From NCBI GenBank assembly GCA_045543495.1, contig JAZQMO010000010.1, positions 20,820 through 84,819 of the forward strand: a stretch of 64,000 nt of DNA. Reading direction: 5' to 3'. The notes beneath the pieces were generated by a model that saw nothing but the letters and a program-made list of their open reading frames with translations, did not search any database and was not told the DNA's origin. Within the stretch, counting starts at the first letter, position 1, and each line of letters opens with the position of its first letter. Below, one piece after another: positions 24,827 to 33,321 of the stretch. Both the position numbers and the translations under genes were made by a program. The DNA is from RGIG5579 sp045543495. Lineage in GTDB: Bacteria; Bacillota; Clostridia; Oscillospirales; SIG627.

Positions 24827-24856
24827 AGTTCGAAATCTAACAGTTTGGTTTCTAAC
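24827..24856 (+). promoter_or_regulatory. Probable MarR operator (two tandem 15-mers)
   Basis: AGTTCGAAATCTAAC (24827-24841) is followed without a gap by AGTTTGGTTTCTAAC (24842-24856). Each is a partial palindrome of the AGTT...AAC type seen at MarR sites. They begin at the expected transcription start, so a bound repressor would block initiation. Confidence 0.65.
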
Positions 24857-24881
24857 AATATCATTGGAAGGAGCAAGCCCG

Positions 24882-25361
24882 ATGAAACAGGATTGCCGTT
24901 TCGAGCACAAGAAGGATGAGGAATTCCGCTTCGGCAGAGCCTTGGGTCAGGCCAACGTGCGCTTTCGCCGCTTGGGGGATCTAAACCTTTCCCGCCACGG
25001 GATCAATATCAGCCAGCTTCGCATTTTGGGGTATCTTGCCCGAAACGAAGAAAAGGGCGAGATCTATCAAAAGGATCTGGAGGAGGCCTTCGGCGTGCGG
25101 CGCTCCAGCGTGACCAGCATTTTGCAGAATATGGAAAAGAGCGGGTATCTGGTTCGGGAAAGCTCTCAGCGGGATGCCCGTGTCAAGCGGGTGGTCCTCA
25201 CCCAAAAGGGAAGGGAATTGGACCAGACCCTTCTGCGCTACATCCATTCCTTGGAGGAGGAGATGCTATCGGGCTTTTCGCCCGAGGAAAAGGCATCTCT
25301 TCAGGGGTATTTGGTTCGCATCATTTCCAATTTAGAAAATATTGAAGGGGGAAAAGTATGA
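24882..25361 (+). CDS. MarR-family transcriptional regulator
   Basis: A 159-residue winged-helix regulator. The fold shows in NISQLRILGYLARNE, the recognition region YQKDLEEAFGVRRSSVTSILQNMEKSGYLVRE and the wing SSQRDARVKRVVLTQKG. The start is the ATG at 24882 behind GGAAGGAG; an upstream in-frame ATG lies inside the leader. It overlaps the first ABC exporter gene by 4 bp (ATGA) and is preceded by a tandem operator, so it very likely represses its own operon and responds to a compound the exporter handles. Confidence 0.93.
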   Translation: MKQDCRFEHKKDEEFRFGRALGQANVRFRRLGDLNLSRHGINISQLRILGYLARNEEKGEIYQKDLEEAFGVRRSSVTSILQNMEKSGYLVRESSQRDARVKRVVLTQKGRELDQTLLRYIHSLEEEMLSGFSPEEKASLQGYLVRIISNLENIEGGKV

Positions 25362-27091
25362 TCAAGAAATTGCTTTCCTATGTGAAAGAATATAAGGTCT
25401 ATGCCATTTTGACCCCCGTGGTGATGATCGGCGAGGTGCTGATGGAGGTTTTGATCCCTCTTGTTACCGCTGATATCATCTCGGGTCTTCAAAAGGGCAC
25501 GGCCGATGTGGAATACATCGCCAAGCGAGGCTTATTGATGGTGGGAATGAGTCTTGTATCCTTGGTGTTCGGTGCCTTGGGCGGTGCTCTCGGCTCCCGT
25601 GCGGCTATGGGCTTTGCCAAAAACCTGCGCAGTGCCCTTTTTGCCAAGGTGCAGGATTTTTCCTTTGGGAACGTGGATCATTTCTCCACCTCCTCTCTGG
25701 TGACCCGCCTCACCACCGATGTCAACCACGTGCAAATGTCTTTTATGATGCTCATTCGCTCCGCCGTAAGAAGCCCTATGATGCTCATCGGTGCCGTGAT
25801 CATGGCGGTGCGGATCAATCCCACGCTGGCGGGCATCTTCCTTGTGGCCATTCCCATTTTGGCCGTCTCCTTCGTTCTCATTTCCACCAATGCCCATCCC
25901 CGCTTCCGTGAAATGCTGAAAAAGTACGATGCCTTAAACTCCGCCGTTCAGGAAAACCTGATTGCCATTCGCATCGTCAAGGCCTTCGTGCGGGAAAAGC
26001 ACGAAATGGAAAAGTTTGAATTCAGCGCCGATCAGGTGCGCCGTGCGCAGGTCAGAGCGGAGAAGCTGATTATTCTCAACGGCCCCGTTATGCAGCTTGT
26101 GATGCACGGCAGCATCATCGCCGTTCTTTGGTTCGGTGGAAGAATGATCATCGGCGGCACCTTTGATCTTGGCCTTTTGACGGGCTTTCTCACCTATATC
26201 GGGCAGACCCTCACCAGCCTTATGATGCTGTCGATGCTCTTTATGATGATGATTATTTCCATTGCCGCCGCCAAGAGAATTTGCGAGGTTTTGGGTGAGG
26301 TGCCCGAAATCAGCGATCAGGATGCTGACCCCGCCCTTTCTCCCGAGGATGGCTCCATTGTGTTTGAAAACGTATCCTTCTCCTATCATAAGGATCCCGA
26401 AAACTTAAATCTTGCCGATGTGAATTTTTCCATCCGAAGCGGCGAGACCATCGGCATCATCGGCTCCACGGGCAGCGCCAAAAGCACTCTGGTTCAGCTG
26501 ATCCCCCGCCTTTACGATCCCCTTTCCGGTACCGTTTCGGTGGGCGGCCGCAATGTGAAGGATTACACCCTTTCCTCCCTGCGGGATTCGGTTGCCATGG
26601 TACTGCAAAAGAATGTGCTCTTTTCGGGCACCATTCGGGAAAACCTTCTTTGGGGCAATGAAAATGCCACGGAGGAGGAAATGATCGAGGCGGCCAAAAA
26701 TGCCGATGCCCACAAATTCATCTCCTCCTTCCCCGAGGGGTACGAGACCCAGCTGGGGCAGGGCGGTGTGAATGTTTCCGGCGGTCAGAAGCAAAGGCTC
26801 TGTATTGCCCGCGCCCTGTTGAAAAAGCCCAAGATCATCATTTTGGATGATTCCACCAGTGCCGTGGATACCGCTACCGATGCCTTCATCCGTTCCTCCT
26901 TCAAGAAGAATCTGGATGGCATCACCACTCTTATTATTGCCCAAAGAATCTCCTCCGTGCAGGATGCCGACCGAATTTTTGTATTGGATGACGGAAAAAT
27001 TGCCGACATCGGCACCCACGAGGAGCTACTGAAAACCAGCGAAATCTATCGGGAGGTCTACACCTCTCAGCAGAAAGGAGAAGAGGAATAA
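25358..27091 (+). CDS. ABC exporter half-transporter, degenerate-site subunit
   Basis: A 577-residue fused membrane/ATPase subunit of a type IV ABC exporter, in the plasma membrane. Six hydrophobic helices cover about residues 15-310. The ATPase domain has Walker A GSTGSAKST at ~369-377 (Ala where Gly is usual), signature NVSGGQKQRL at ~472 and Walker B IIILDDSTSAVD at ~492, with Asp in place of the catalytic Glu. A degenerate site of this kind is typical of one subunit in heterodimeric multidrug exporters. It overlaps the MarR gene (ATGA) and the partner gene (one base), so the subunits are translated together. Confidence 0.94.
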   Translation: MIKKLLSYVKEYKVYAILTPVVMIGEVLMEVLIPLVTADIISGLQKGTADVEYIAKRGLLMVGMSLVSLVFGALGGALGSRAAMGFAKNLRSALFAKVQDFSFGNVDHFSTSSLVTRLTTDVNHVQMSFMMLIRSAVRSPMMLIGAVIMAVRINPTLAGIFLVAIPILAVSFVLISTNAHPRFREMLKKYDALNSAVQENLIAIRIVKAFVREKHEMEKFEFSADQVRRAQVRAEKLIILNGPVMQLVMHGSIIAVLWFGGRMIIGGTFDLGLLTGFLTYIGQTLTSLMMLSMLFMMMIISIAAAKRICEVLGEVPEISDQDADPALSPEDGSIVFENVSFSYHKDPENLNLADVNFSIRSGETIGIIGSTGSAKSTLVQLIPRLYDPLSGTVSVGGRNVKDYTLSSLRDSVAMVLQKNVLFSGTIRENLLWGNENATEEEMIEAAKNADAHKFISSFPEGYETQLGQGGVNVSGGQKQRLCIARALLKKPKIIILDDSTSAVDTATDAFIRSSFKKNLDGITTLIIAQRISSVQDADRIFVLDDGKIADIGTHEELLKTSEIYREVYTSQQKGEEE

Positions 27092-28986
27092 TGCCACCAC
27101 CCAAGAGACCCCCCGAAAAGCCGAAGAATGCGCTTCGCACCCTTCAGCGCACCTTTTCCTACCTCTCCAAAAGCCGTTTGCCCCTGATTTTGTTTTTCAC
27201 CTGCGTGCTGGTGACGGCAGGCACACAGGTGCTGGGCGGCTATATGCTTCGCCCCGTGATTGATGAGGGCATTGCCCCCCTTGTGGCCGACCCCGAAAAT
27301 GCCGCCCTGATGGGACATTTTGTTTTCCTGTTGGTGAGAATGGGCCTTGTCTACGGCGTGGGCGCCCTGTCGATGTACGTCAGCTCCCGTGTGATGTTGG
27401 CGGTGTCCTCCAAGGCCCTTTATACCGTGCGCTCTCAGCTGTTTGCGGCGATGGAAGCCCTGCCCGTTCGCTTCTTTGATACCCGTACTCACGGAGAACT
27501 TATGAGCCTTTACACCAACGATGTGGATACCCTGCGGGAAATGCTTTCCAATTCTCTGTCCAATATCGTTTCGGGTCTTGTGACCGTCATCGGCTATTTT
27601 GTGGTGATGATCTGCCTTTCCTGGCAGCTGACCTTGGTGGTGATCGTCACGCTTGTGGTCATGACTCTTGTGACCAAAACCATCAGCGGCAAAAGCGCTC
27701 ATTTCTTCATCCGTCAGCAGGCCGCCCTCGGTAAGGTCAACGGATACATCGAAGAAATGATCGAGGGACAAAAGGTGGTCAAGGTCTTCTGCCGTGAAAA
27801 GGAGACCAAGGAAGCCTTTGACAAACTCAACGATTCCCTCTGCCACGCCGCCACCAACGCCCATACCTTCGCCAATATCCTGATGCCCATTATGAATAAC
27901 CTCAACCACATCAATTACGCCGTGGTTGCCACCGTGGGCGCCGCCATTGCCGTGTTCTGGCCCCAGTCTCTGACCGTGGGTACCCTCATTACCTTTTTGA
28001 CCTGCTCCAATCAGTTCTCCCGTCCCTTCAGTCAAATGTCACAGCAGATCAATTCCATCCTCACGGCCCTTGCCGGTGCGGAGCGGATCTTCCGTGTCAT
28101 TGATGAAAAGCCCGAGGAGGATGAGGGCTATGTGACCCTGGTCTATGCCCAAAAGGATGAAAACGGAGTCCTGACGGAAAGCGAAACACGCACCGGAATC
28201 TGGGCTTGGCGCCATCCCCACAAGGCCGACGGCACCGTCACCCTCACCGAGGTCAAGGGCAAGGTGGAATTGGATGGAGTCACCTTTGGCTATGTGCCCG
28301 AAAAAACCGTTTTGAAAAATGTCTCTCTCTATGCAAAGCCCGGTCAGAAAATTGCTTTCGTGGGCTCCACCGGTGCGGGAAAAACCACCATCACCAACCT
28401 GATCAACCGCTTCTATGATGTGCCCGACGGCAAGATCCGCTATGACGGCATCAACATCAATAAGATCAAGAAGGCGGATCTGAGAAGAAGCCTTGCCATG
28501 GTGCTTCAGGATCCCCACCTGTTCTCCGGCACCGTTCTGGATAACATCCGTTACGGAAAATTGGATGCCACCGACGAGGAGTGCATCGCCGCCGCCAAAC
28601 TTGCCAATGCGGATTCCTTCATCCGCCACCTGCCCGACGGCTACCACACCTTCATTTCGGGAGACGGCTCCAATCTGTCCCAGGGTCAGGTTCAGCTTTT
28701 GAACATTGCCCGTGCTGCCGTGGCGGATCCCCCCGTTCTCATTTTGGATGAGGCCACCAGCTCCATTGATACCCGAACCGAGGCCCTCATCGAAAAGGGA
28801 ATGGATCGGCTGATGGAGGATCGCACCGTGTTCGTCATTGCCCACCGCCTTTCCACCGTGCGCAATTCCAATGCCATTATGGTGCTGGAAAACGGCGAGA
28901 TCATTGAGCGTGGCAACCACGAGGAATTGATTGCCCAAAAGGGCAAATACTATCAGCTTTATACAGGCGCCTTTGAATTGAACTGA
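27091..28986 (+). CDS. ABC exporter half-transporter, canonical-site subunit
   Basis: A 631-residue partner. It has a Pro-rich N terminus, six membrane helices to about residue 320, a linker of about 50 residues with charged repeats (EEDEGYVTLVYAQKDENG) and an ATPase domain. Walker A GSTGAGKTT (~424) and Walker B VLILDEATSSID with the catalytic Glu (~553) are canonical, while its signature reads NLSQGQVQLL with Gln instead of Gly after Ser. In the heterodimer that aberrant signature would face the degenerate Walker site of the partner. It is followed by a UUCG terminator. Drug or peptide export is likely; the cargo is not evident. Confidence 0.94.
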   Translation: MPPPKRPPEKPKNALRTLQRTFSYLSKSRLPLILFFTCVLVTAGTQVLGGYMLRPVIDEGIAPLVADPENAALMGHFVFLLVRMGLVYGVGALSMYVSSRVMLAVSSKALYTVRSQLFAAMEALPVRFFDTRTHGELMSLYTNDVDTLREMLSNSLSNIVSGLVTVIGYFVVMICLSWQLTLVVIVTLVVMTLVTKTISGKSAHFFIRQQAALGKVNGYIEEMIEGQKVVKVFCREKETKEAFDKLNDSLCHAATNAHTFANILMPIMNNLNHINYAVVATVGAAIAVFWPQSLTVGTLITFLTCSNQFSRPFSQMSQQINSILTALAGAERIFRVIDEKPEEDEGYVTLVYAQKDENGVLTESETRTGIWAWRHPHKADGTVTLTEVKGKVELDGVTFGYVPEKTVLKNVSLYAKPGQKIAFVGSTGAGKTTITNLINRFYDVPDGKIRYDGININKIKKADLRRSLAMVLQDPHLFSGTVLDNIRYGKLDATDEECIAAAKLANADSFIRHLPDGYHTFISGDGSNLSQGQVQLLNIARAAVADPPVLILDEATSSIDTRTEALIEKGMDRLMEDRTVFVIAHRLSTVRNSNAIMVLENGEIIERGNHEELIAQKGKYYQLYTGAFELN

Positions 28987-28987
28987 G

Positions 28988-29017
28988 AAAAAGCGAAGCT
29001 TCGGCTTCGCTTTTTTT
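28988..29017 (+). terminator. Terminator after ABC exporter operon
   Basis: 12-bp stem AAAAAGCGAAGC / GCTTCGCTTTTT closed by a TTCG tetraloop and followed by more T residues, two bases after the stop codon. Confidence 0.93.
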
Positions 29018-29026
29018 GTAAAGGAC

Positions 29027-29055
29027 TTGCAACGGAGAAAAAAGTAGGCTATAAT
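29027..29055 (+). promoter_or_regulatory. Promoter for the DUF6472-proBAC operon
   Basis: TTGCAA (29027-29032), 17-bp spacer, exact TATAAT (29050-29055). Confidence 0.85.
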
Positions 29056-29087
29056 AAAGGGTATGAAAAATGAAAGGGGAGAGAAGG

Positions 29088-29276
29088 GTGGACCGAAAGA
29101 GTCAGGCCTCGTGCGAAACTTGTCTGTATTTTGATTATGACGAGGAGAATCAGGAGGAGATCTGCACCATGGATATGGATGAAGACGAATTGGAGCGTCT
29201 GGCCGCAGGAAGATACGCCACCTGTCCCTATTACCGTTTTTACGATGAGTATAAATTCGTGCAAAAGCAGAATTGA
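29088..29276 (+). CDS. DUF6472-like small cysteine-rich protein
   Basis: A 62-residue acidic protein with two Cys pairs or singles suited to a metal site: CETCLYFDYDEE, then EICTMDMDEDE, and TCPYYRF near the C terminus. I recognise the pattern as the small clostridial DUF6472 family, function unknown. The chosen start is GTG at 29088 after GGGGAGAG; an ATG at 29070 is the alternative and adds six residues. It is the first gene of the proline operon, 12 bp before proB, and may be only a passenger there. Confidence 0.75.
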   Translation: MDRKSQASCETCLYFDYDEENQEEICTMDMDEDELERLAAGRYATCPYYRFYDEYKFVQKQN

Positions 29277-29288
29277 AGGAGAATGAGT

Positions 29289-30062
29289 ATGAGAATTGTG
29301 ATCAAGGTGGGAACCTCCACTCTGGCACACACCACGGGCCGATTGAACATTCGCCGCGTGGAGGAGCTGTGCAAGGTGCTCAGTGACCTGAAAAACACGG
29401 GGCACGAGGTGATTTTGGTGTCCTCCGGCGCCATTGGTATGGGTGTGGGCAAATTGAATTTGAAAAGCCGCCCCAAGGATATCCCCACCAAGCAGGCCGC
29501 CGCTGCCGTGGGTCAGTGCGAGCTGATGTATACCTACGACAAGCTGTTCTCCGAATACAATCACACCGTGGCTCAGATCCTTTTGACGGGGTATGATGTA
29601 AGAAATGAAGAGAGCCACAATCACTTCTGCAATACCCTTTCCCGTCTTTTGGAATTGGGCGTTCTTCCCATTATCAATGAAAACGATACCGTGGCCACCG
29701 AGGAGATCGTCATTGGGGATAACGATTCCCTTGCCGCCATTGTGGCAGTTTCCGCCAAGGCGGATCTTCTGGTGCTGCTCTCGGATATTGACGGGCTTTA
29801 CAGCGCCGATCCCCATACCGATCCCAACGCCCGCCTCATTCGCAAGGTCCACACCATTGACGATGCCGTTCTCTCCCTTGCGGGGGATAAGGGGTCGGAG
29901 CTTGCCACGGGAGGAATGAAGACCAAGCTTTACGCCGCCCGTACCGCCACCGAGGCAGGGTGCGATATGATCATTGCCAACGGAGCGGATCCTAAGATCC
30001 TCTATGACATTGCCGATAATCAAGAGGTGGGCACCCGATTTGTTGCGGGAGGAAAGCAATGA
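29289..30062 (+). CDS. proB: Glutamate 5-kinase
   Basis: First step of proline synthesis: phosphorylates L-glutamate to glutamyl 5-phosphate, cytosolic. The 257 residues are the amino acid kinase domain only (IKVGTSTLAH, VSSGAIGMGVG, NENDTV, GDNDSLAA, LLSDIDGLY); the C-terminal PUA domain of the ~370-residue E. coli enzyme is absent, as in many Firmicutes. The second ATG (29289) is preferred because AAGGAG is then seven bases away; the first lies too close. It overlaps proA by ATGA. Confidence 0.96.
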   Translation: MRIVIKVGTSTLAHTTGRLNIRRVEELCKVLSDLKNTGHEVILVSSGAIGMGVGKLNLKSRPKDIPTKQAAAAVGQCELMYTYDKLFSEYNHTVAQILLTGYDVRNEESHNHFCNTLSRLLELGVLPIINENDTVATEEIVIGDNDSLAAIVAVSAKADLLVLLSDIDGLYSADPHTDPNARLIRKVHTIDDAVLSLAGDKGSELATGGMKTKLYAARTATEAGCDMIIANGADPKILYDIADNQEVGTRFVAGGKQ

Positions 30063-31309
30063 AGGATACACTTTCTATTTTACGGGACGCCAAAAGCGCC
30101 GGCCTTGCCATTGCTTCTCTTTCCTCTGAGGAGAAGAATCAGGTGCTGGAGGAAATGGCCAAGTCCCTCTTGGAGCACGGGGATTTTATTTTAGAAGAAA
30201 ATGGGAAGGATCTGGAGGCCGCAAAGGGCTCCATTTCCGAGGTGATGCTGGATCGCCTTCGTCTGACTCCCGAGCGGATCAAGGGAATGGCCGATGGTCT
30301 TCGTGCCCTGATCGCTCTTCCCGATCCCGTGGGCCGTATCCTGAAGGAGTATAAGCGGGAGGACGGCCTTCTCATTCGCCGTATTTCCTGCCCCTTGGGC
30401 GTGGTGGGCATCATTTATGAATCCCGCCCCAATGTGACCTGTGATGCGGCAGGCCTTGCCCTCAAAAGCGGAAACGCCTGCGTGCTCCGTGGCGGTAAGG
30501 AGGCCTTTCGTTCCTCCTCGGCCATTGTCGTGGCCCTGCAGGAGGCCTTAAAGAAAAAACAGCTCCCCCCCGAGGCCATCGGCCTTGTGGAGGATATTAC
30601 CCGCCAAAGCGCTATGGATCTGATGAAGGCGGAGGGGTATTTGGATCTGCTCATTCCCCGTGGCGGCAAGGGGCTGATCCGTGCCTGTGTGGAAAATGCC
30701 ACCGTCCCCTGTATCCAAACGGGAACCGGCATTTGCCATATTTATGTGGATGAAGCGGCCGATCTTGAAAAGGCCCTTCGTATTGTGGAAAATGCCAAGT
30801 GCAGTCGCCCCAGCGTTTGCAACGCCGCCGAGGTGCTTCTGGTTGCCGAGTCCGTCGCTCCCACCTTCCTGCCTATGGTGGAACAGAAGCTTGTAGAGGA
30901 GCGAGAGAAAAACCCCGTGACCCTTCGCCTTTGCGAAAAGAGCGCTCGGATCATCCGTGGCGAGAGGGCAGGCGAAGAGGATTTCGATACGGAATTTTTG
31001 GATTATATTCTGGCTGTCCGTGTGGTTCGGGATGTGAAAGAAGCCTGCGATCATATTCGGGCTCATTCCACAGGCCACAGCGAGGCCATTGTCACGGAGA
31101 ATCAGAAAAACGCCGATGATTTCGTTTCTATGGTGGATTCCGCCGCCGTTTATGTCAACGCCTCCACCCGCTTTACCGACGGTGGGGAATTCGGCTTGGG
31201 CTGTGAAATGGGAATTTCCACCCAAAAGCTCCACGCCCGAGGCCCCATGGGTCTGGAGGAGCTTTGCTCATACAAATACGTGATTTCCGGCAACGGAAAC
31301 ATCAGATAA
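30059..31309 (+). CDS. proA: Glutamate-5-semialdehyde dehydrogenase (gamma-glutamyl phosphate reductase)
   Basis: Second step of proline synthesis: NADPH-dependent reduction of glutamyl 5-phosphate. The 416 residues match the usual length. Landmarks include CPLGVVGIIYESRPNVT, LRGGKEA, PRGGKGL and IQTGTGICHIYVDEAA, and the catalytic Cys in NAKCSRPSVCNAAE with TGHSEAIVT and VNASTRFTDGGEFGLG toward the C terminus. Coupled to proB (ATGA) and 10 bp from proC. Confidence 0.97.
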   Translation: MKDTLSILRDAKSAGLAIASLSSEEKNQVLEEMAKSLLEHGDFILEENGKDLEAAKGSISEVMLDRLRLTPERIKGMADGLRALIALPDPVGRILKEYKREDGLLIRRISCPLGVVGIIYESRPNVTCDAAGLALKSGNACVLRGGKEAFRSSSAIVVALQEALKKKQLPPEAIGLVEDITRQSAMDLMKAEGYLDLLIPRGGKGLIRACVENATVPCIQTGTGICHIYVDEAADLEKALRIVENAKCSRPSVCNAAEVLLVAESVAPTFLPMVEQKLVEEREKNPVTLRLCEKSARIIRGERAGEEDFDTEFLDYILAVRVVRDVKEACDHIRAHSTGHSEAIVTENQKNADDFVSMVDSAAVYVNASTRFTDGGEFGLGCEMGISTQKLHARGPMGLEELCSYKYVISGNGNIR

Positions 31310-31319
31310 GGAGAAGGAT

Positions 31320-32117
31320 ATGAAAATTGGTTTTATCGGAACCGGCAATATGGGTTCCGCCTTGGCAAAGGCAGTCAGAAGGGCCATGCAGGAGGCCGAG
31401 ATCTGTCTTGCCGATTTCTGCACCGAAAAACGGGATGCCTTGGCAAAGGAGATCTCTGCCGAGGTGGGGGACAATCTTTCCCTTGTTGCCACCTGTGACT
31501 ATGTCTTTTTGGGTGTCAAGCCTCAGGTTCTGCCTCAGCTTCTTTCCTCCATTGCCCCCGCCGTTCGGGAAAGAGGAAAGGATCTGACCTTGGTTTCCAT
31601 GGCGGCAGGCGTCAGCATTGCCTCCGTTTTGGAGAAGCTGGAGGGAGCCTCCGTCATTCGCATTATGCCCAATACCCCCGTTTCCGTGGGGAAGGGCGTG
31701 GTGGTGTACTGCACCGCCAATACCGCTCCCGAAAGAGAAGAGACCTTTGAAAAAATGCTCGCTCAGGCAGGCGTTGTGGAAAAGATCGGGGAAGATAAGA
31801 TCGATGCGGCAAGCGCCCTTCACGGCTGCGGCCCCGCCTTCGTATATCTGTTTTTGGAGGCCTTGGCAGACGGTGCCGTTTTATGTGGCCTCTCCCGTGA
31901 TCAGGCCCTCCGCTTTGCCGCCGCTACCATTGCGGGGGCAGGGGAAATGGCTCTGAAAAGCGGGGAGCATCCCGGCAAATTAAAGGATGCGGTCACAAGC
32001 CCCGGCGGAACCACCATTGAGGGGGTTCGTGCGCTGGAGGAGGCCGGCTTCCGCGGCGCCGCTATGGATGCGGTGGTAGCCGCCTACGAAAAAACCTTGG
32101 AATTGGGCAAAAAGTAA
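31320..32117 (+). CDS. proC: Pyrroline-5-carboxylate reductase
   Basis: Last step of proline synthesis: reduces pyrroline-5-carboxylate with NAD(P)H. The 265 residues show the Rossmann start KIGFIGTGNMGSALAKA, FLGVKPQVLPQLL, IRIMPNTPVSVGKGV, and the C-terminal dimer domain with HGCGPAFVYLFLEALADGAV and KDAVTSPGGTTIEGVRALEE. ATG follows AAGGAGAAGGAT. The window therefore encodes the entire glutamate-to-proline route in one operon. Confidence 0.97.
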   Translation: MKIGFIGTGNMGSALAKAVRRAMQEAEICLADFCTEKRDALAKEISAEVGDNLSLVATCDYVFLGVKPQVLPQLLSSIAPAVRERGKDLTLVSMAAGVSIASVLEKLEGASVIRIMPNTPVSVGKGVVVYCTANTAPEREETFEKMLAQAGVVEKIGEDKIDAASALHGCGPAFVYLFLEALADGAVLCGLSRDQALRFAAATIAGAGEMALKSGEHPGKLKDAVTSPGGTTIEGVRALEEAGFRGAAMDAVVAAYEKTLELGKK

Positions 32118-32121
32118 ACGA

Positions 32122-32154
32122 AAAAAAGAAGCAGTTTTTACTGCTTCTTTTTTC
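32122..32154. terminator. Bidirectional terminator after proC
   Basis: 14-bp stem AAAAAAGAAGCAGT / ACTGCTTCTTTTTT with a T4 loop between convergent proC and the carboxypeptidase gene. Confidence 0.9.
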
Positions 32155-33321
32155 TCATTTTGTATATCCCAAATAACTGCTGGTAATGCCGTAGTAGGCC
32201 TCCATGGTGATCCAGTCTCCGTTGTTGTAGAGCGTTCTTGCCAGGTCCTCTCCCACATAGCGGAAATGCCAGGCCTCGTAAATATAGCCCGTTTCCTCGG
32301 TTTTTCCCTCGGGATAACGGAGAATAAAGCCGAAGCGGTGGGCGTTTTCATTGAGCCATTGGAATTTCTTGGCGTTCTCGGGAAGAGAGGCAAGGTAGGT
32401 GCTGGAGGTGATCAGATCCATGGCAAGGCCGGTCTGATGCTCGCTGTGGCCGGGGCGTGCCGAGTAGGTCTCAGCCTCCTCCACCCCGTCACGGGCGGCG
32501 TAGCCACGGAAAATATAATCCTGATCGTACCAAGAGCGGTAGGCATTGTCCACCTTCAGGGTGATGCCCGCCTTTTTCGCCTCGGCGTTCATTTTGTTGT
32601 AAGCGGCCGTCGTCTCGGGGCTCATCCAAGAGGAGGTGTAGGTCTTGGGAAGGGAATAGCTCTTGTTGGCGATAATATGCCCGTCAATGGTGGCGATCCC
32701 GTCCTTCACGATCAGTTCAAAGCCGTTTCTGGTGGTGTAAACACCGTCCACCAATTTGCCGTTGTCGTCATAGGGAAGGGCGCGCACCGTCAAGGTCATG
32801 GTGCTGACAGCGCTGTTCCCCGCACGGTCGGCGGCACTCAGGGTCAATTTGTATTCTCCCGCCACATTGAAATCGTATTCCCCCGAAAGGGTCACCTGAC
32901 AGGCCTCTCCCGTCTCATCCTTGGCGCTGACATTGGCCATAAGATCCGTGGTCTCACCCTTCATAACGGCGATCTGATCGGGGTGGGAGATCACGGGAGC
33001 GGTGTTGTCGTAAAACTCAATGGTAAAGCTCTCCTCCACGATCCTTCCCAAACGGCTTTTGATCTTGATCTGAACCGTGCGGGTGCAGGCACTTTGGGCC
33101 TCAAAGCCCTCGTTTTCATTCACGAGAGTACCGTTTTTCACCTCCCGGATCAGATCCATCAGCTCCACTCTCTCCCCAACGGGGAAGCGAGTGTTCTCCG
33201 ACAGAACCACCACGGGCTTTTGGAACAAAAACAGAGCCAGCCCCAAAAGGATCAGGAGAAAGAGGATGGAGAGGAGCGTTTGCACTCTTTTTTTTCGGAT
33301 TCTCTTTCTTCTTGCATTCAT
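32155..33321 (-). CDS. Membrane-anchored M15 D-alanyl-D-alanine carboxypeptidase (VanY-like)
   Basis: A 388-residue cell-wall enzyme. Residues 1-15 are basic, ~15-35 hydrophobic (LLSILFLLILLGLALFLF), giving an uncleaved anchor. Residues ~40-190 are beta-rich Ig-like modules (TAPVISHPDQIAVMKG and AADRAGNSAVSTMTLTV). The peptidase domain holds the zinc motif SARPGHSEHQTGLAMDL (~287-303, His and Asp) and EAWHFRYVG (~348, His) typical of M15B enzymes, which trim the terminal D-Ala of peptidoglycan stems. It overlaps galE by 4 bp. Role in wall maturation, not necessarily vancomycin resistance. Confidence 0.93.
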   Translation of the reverse strand: MNARRKRIRKKRVQTLLSILFLLILLGLALFLFQKPVVVLSENTRFPVGERVELMDLIREVKNGTLVNENEGFEAQSACTRTVQIKIKSRLGRIVEESFTIEFYDNTAPVISHPDQIAVMKGETTDLMANVSAKDETGEACQVTLSGEYDFNVAGEYKLTLSAADRAGNSAVSTMTLTVRALPYDDNGKLVDGVYTTRNGFELIVKDGIATIDGHIIANKSYSLPKTYTSSWMSPETTAAYNKMNAEAKKAGITLKVDNAYRSWYDQDYIFRGYAARDGVEEAETYSARPGHSEHQTGLAMDLITSSTYLASLPENAKKFQWLNENAHRFGFILRYPEGKTEETGYIYEAWHFRYVGEDLARTLYNNGDWITMEAYYGITSSYLGYTK

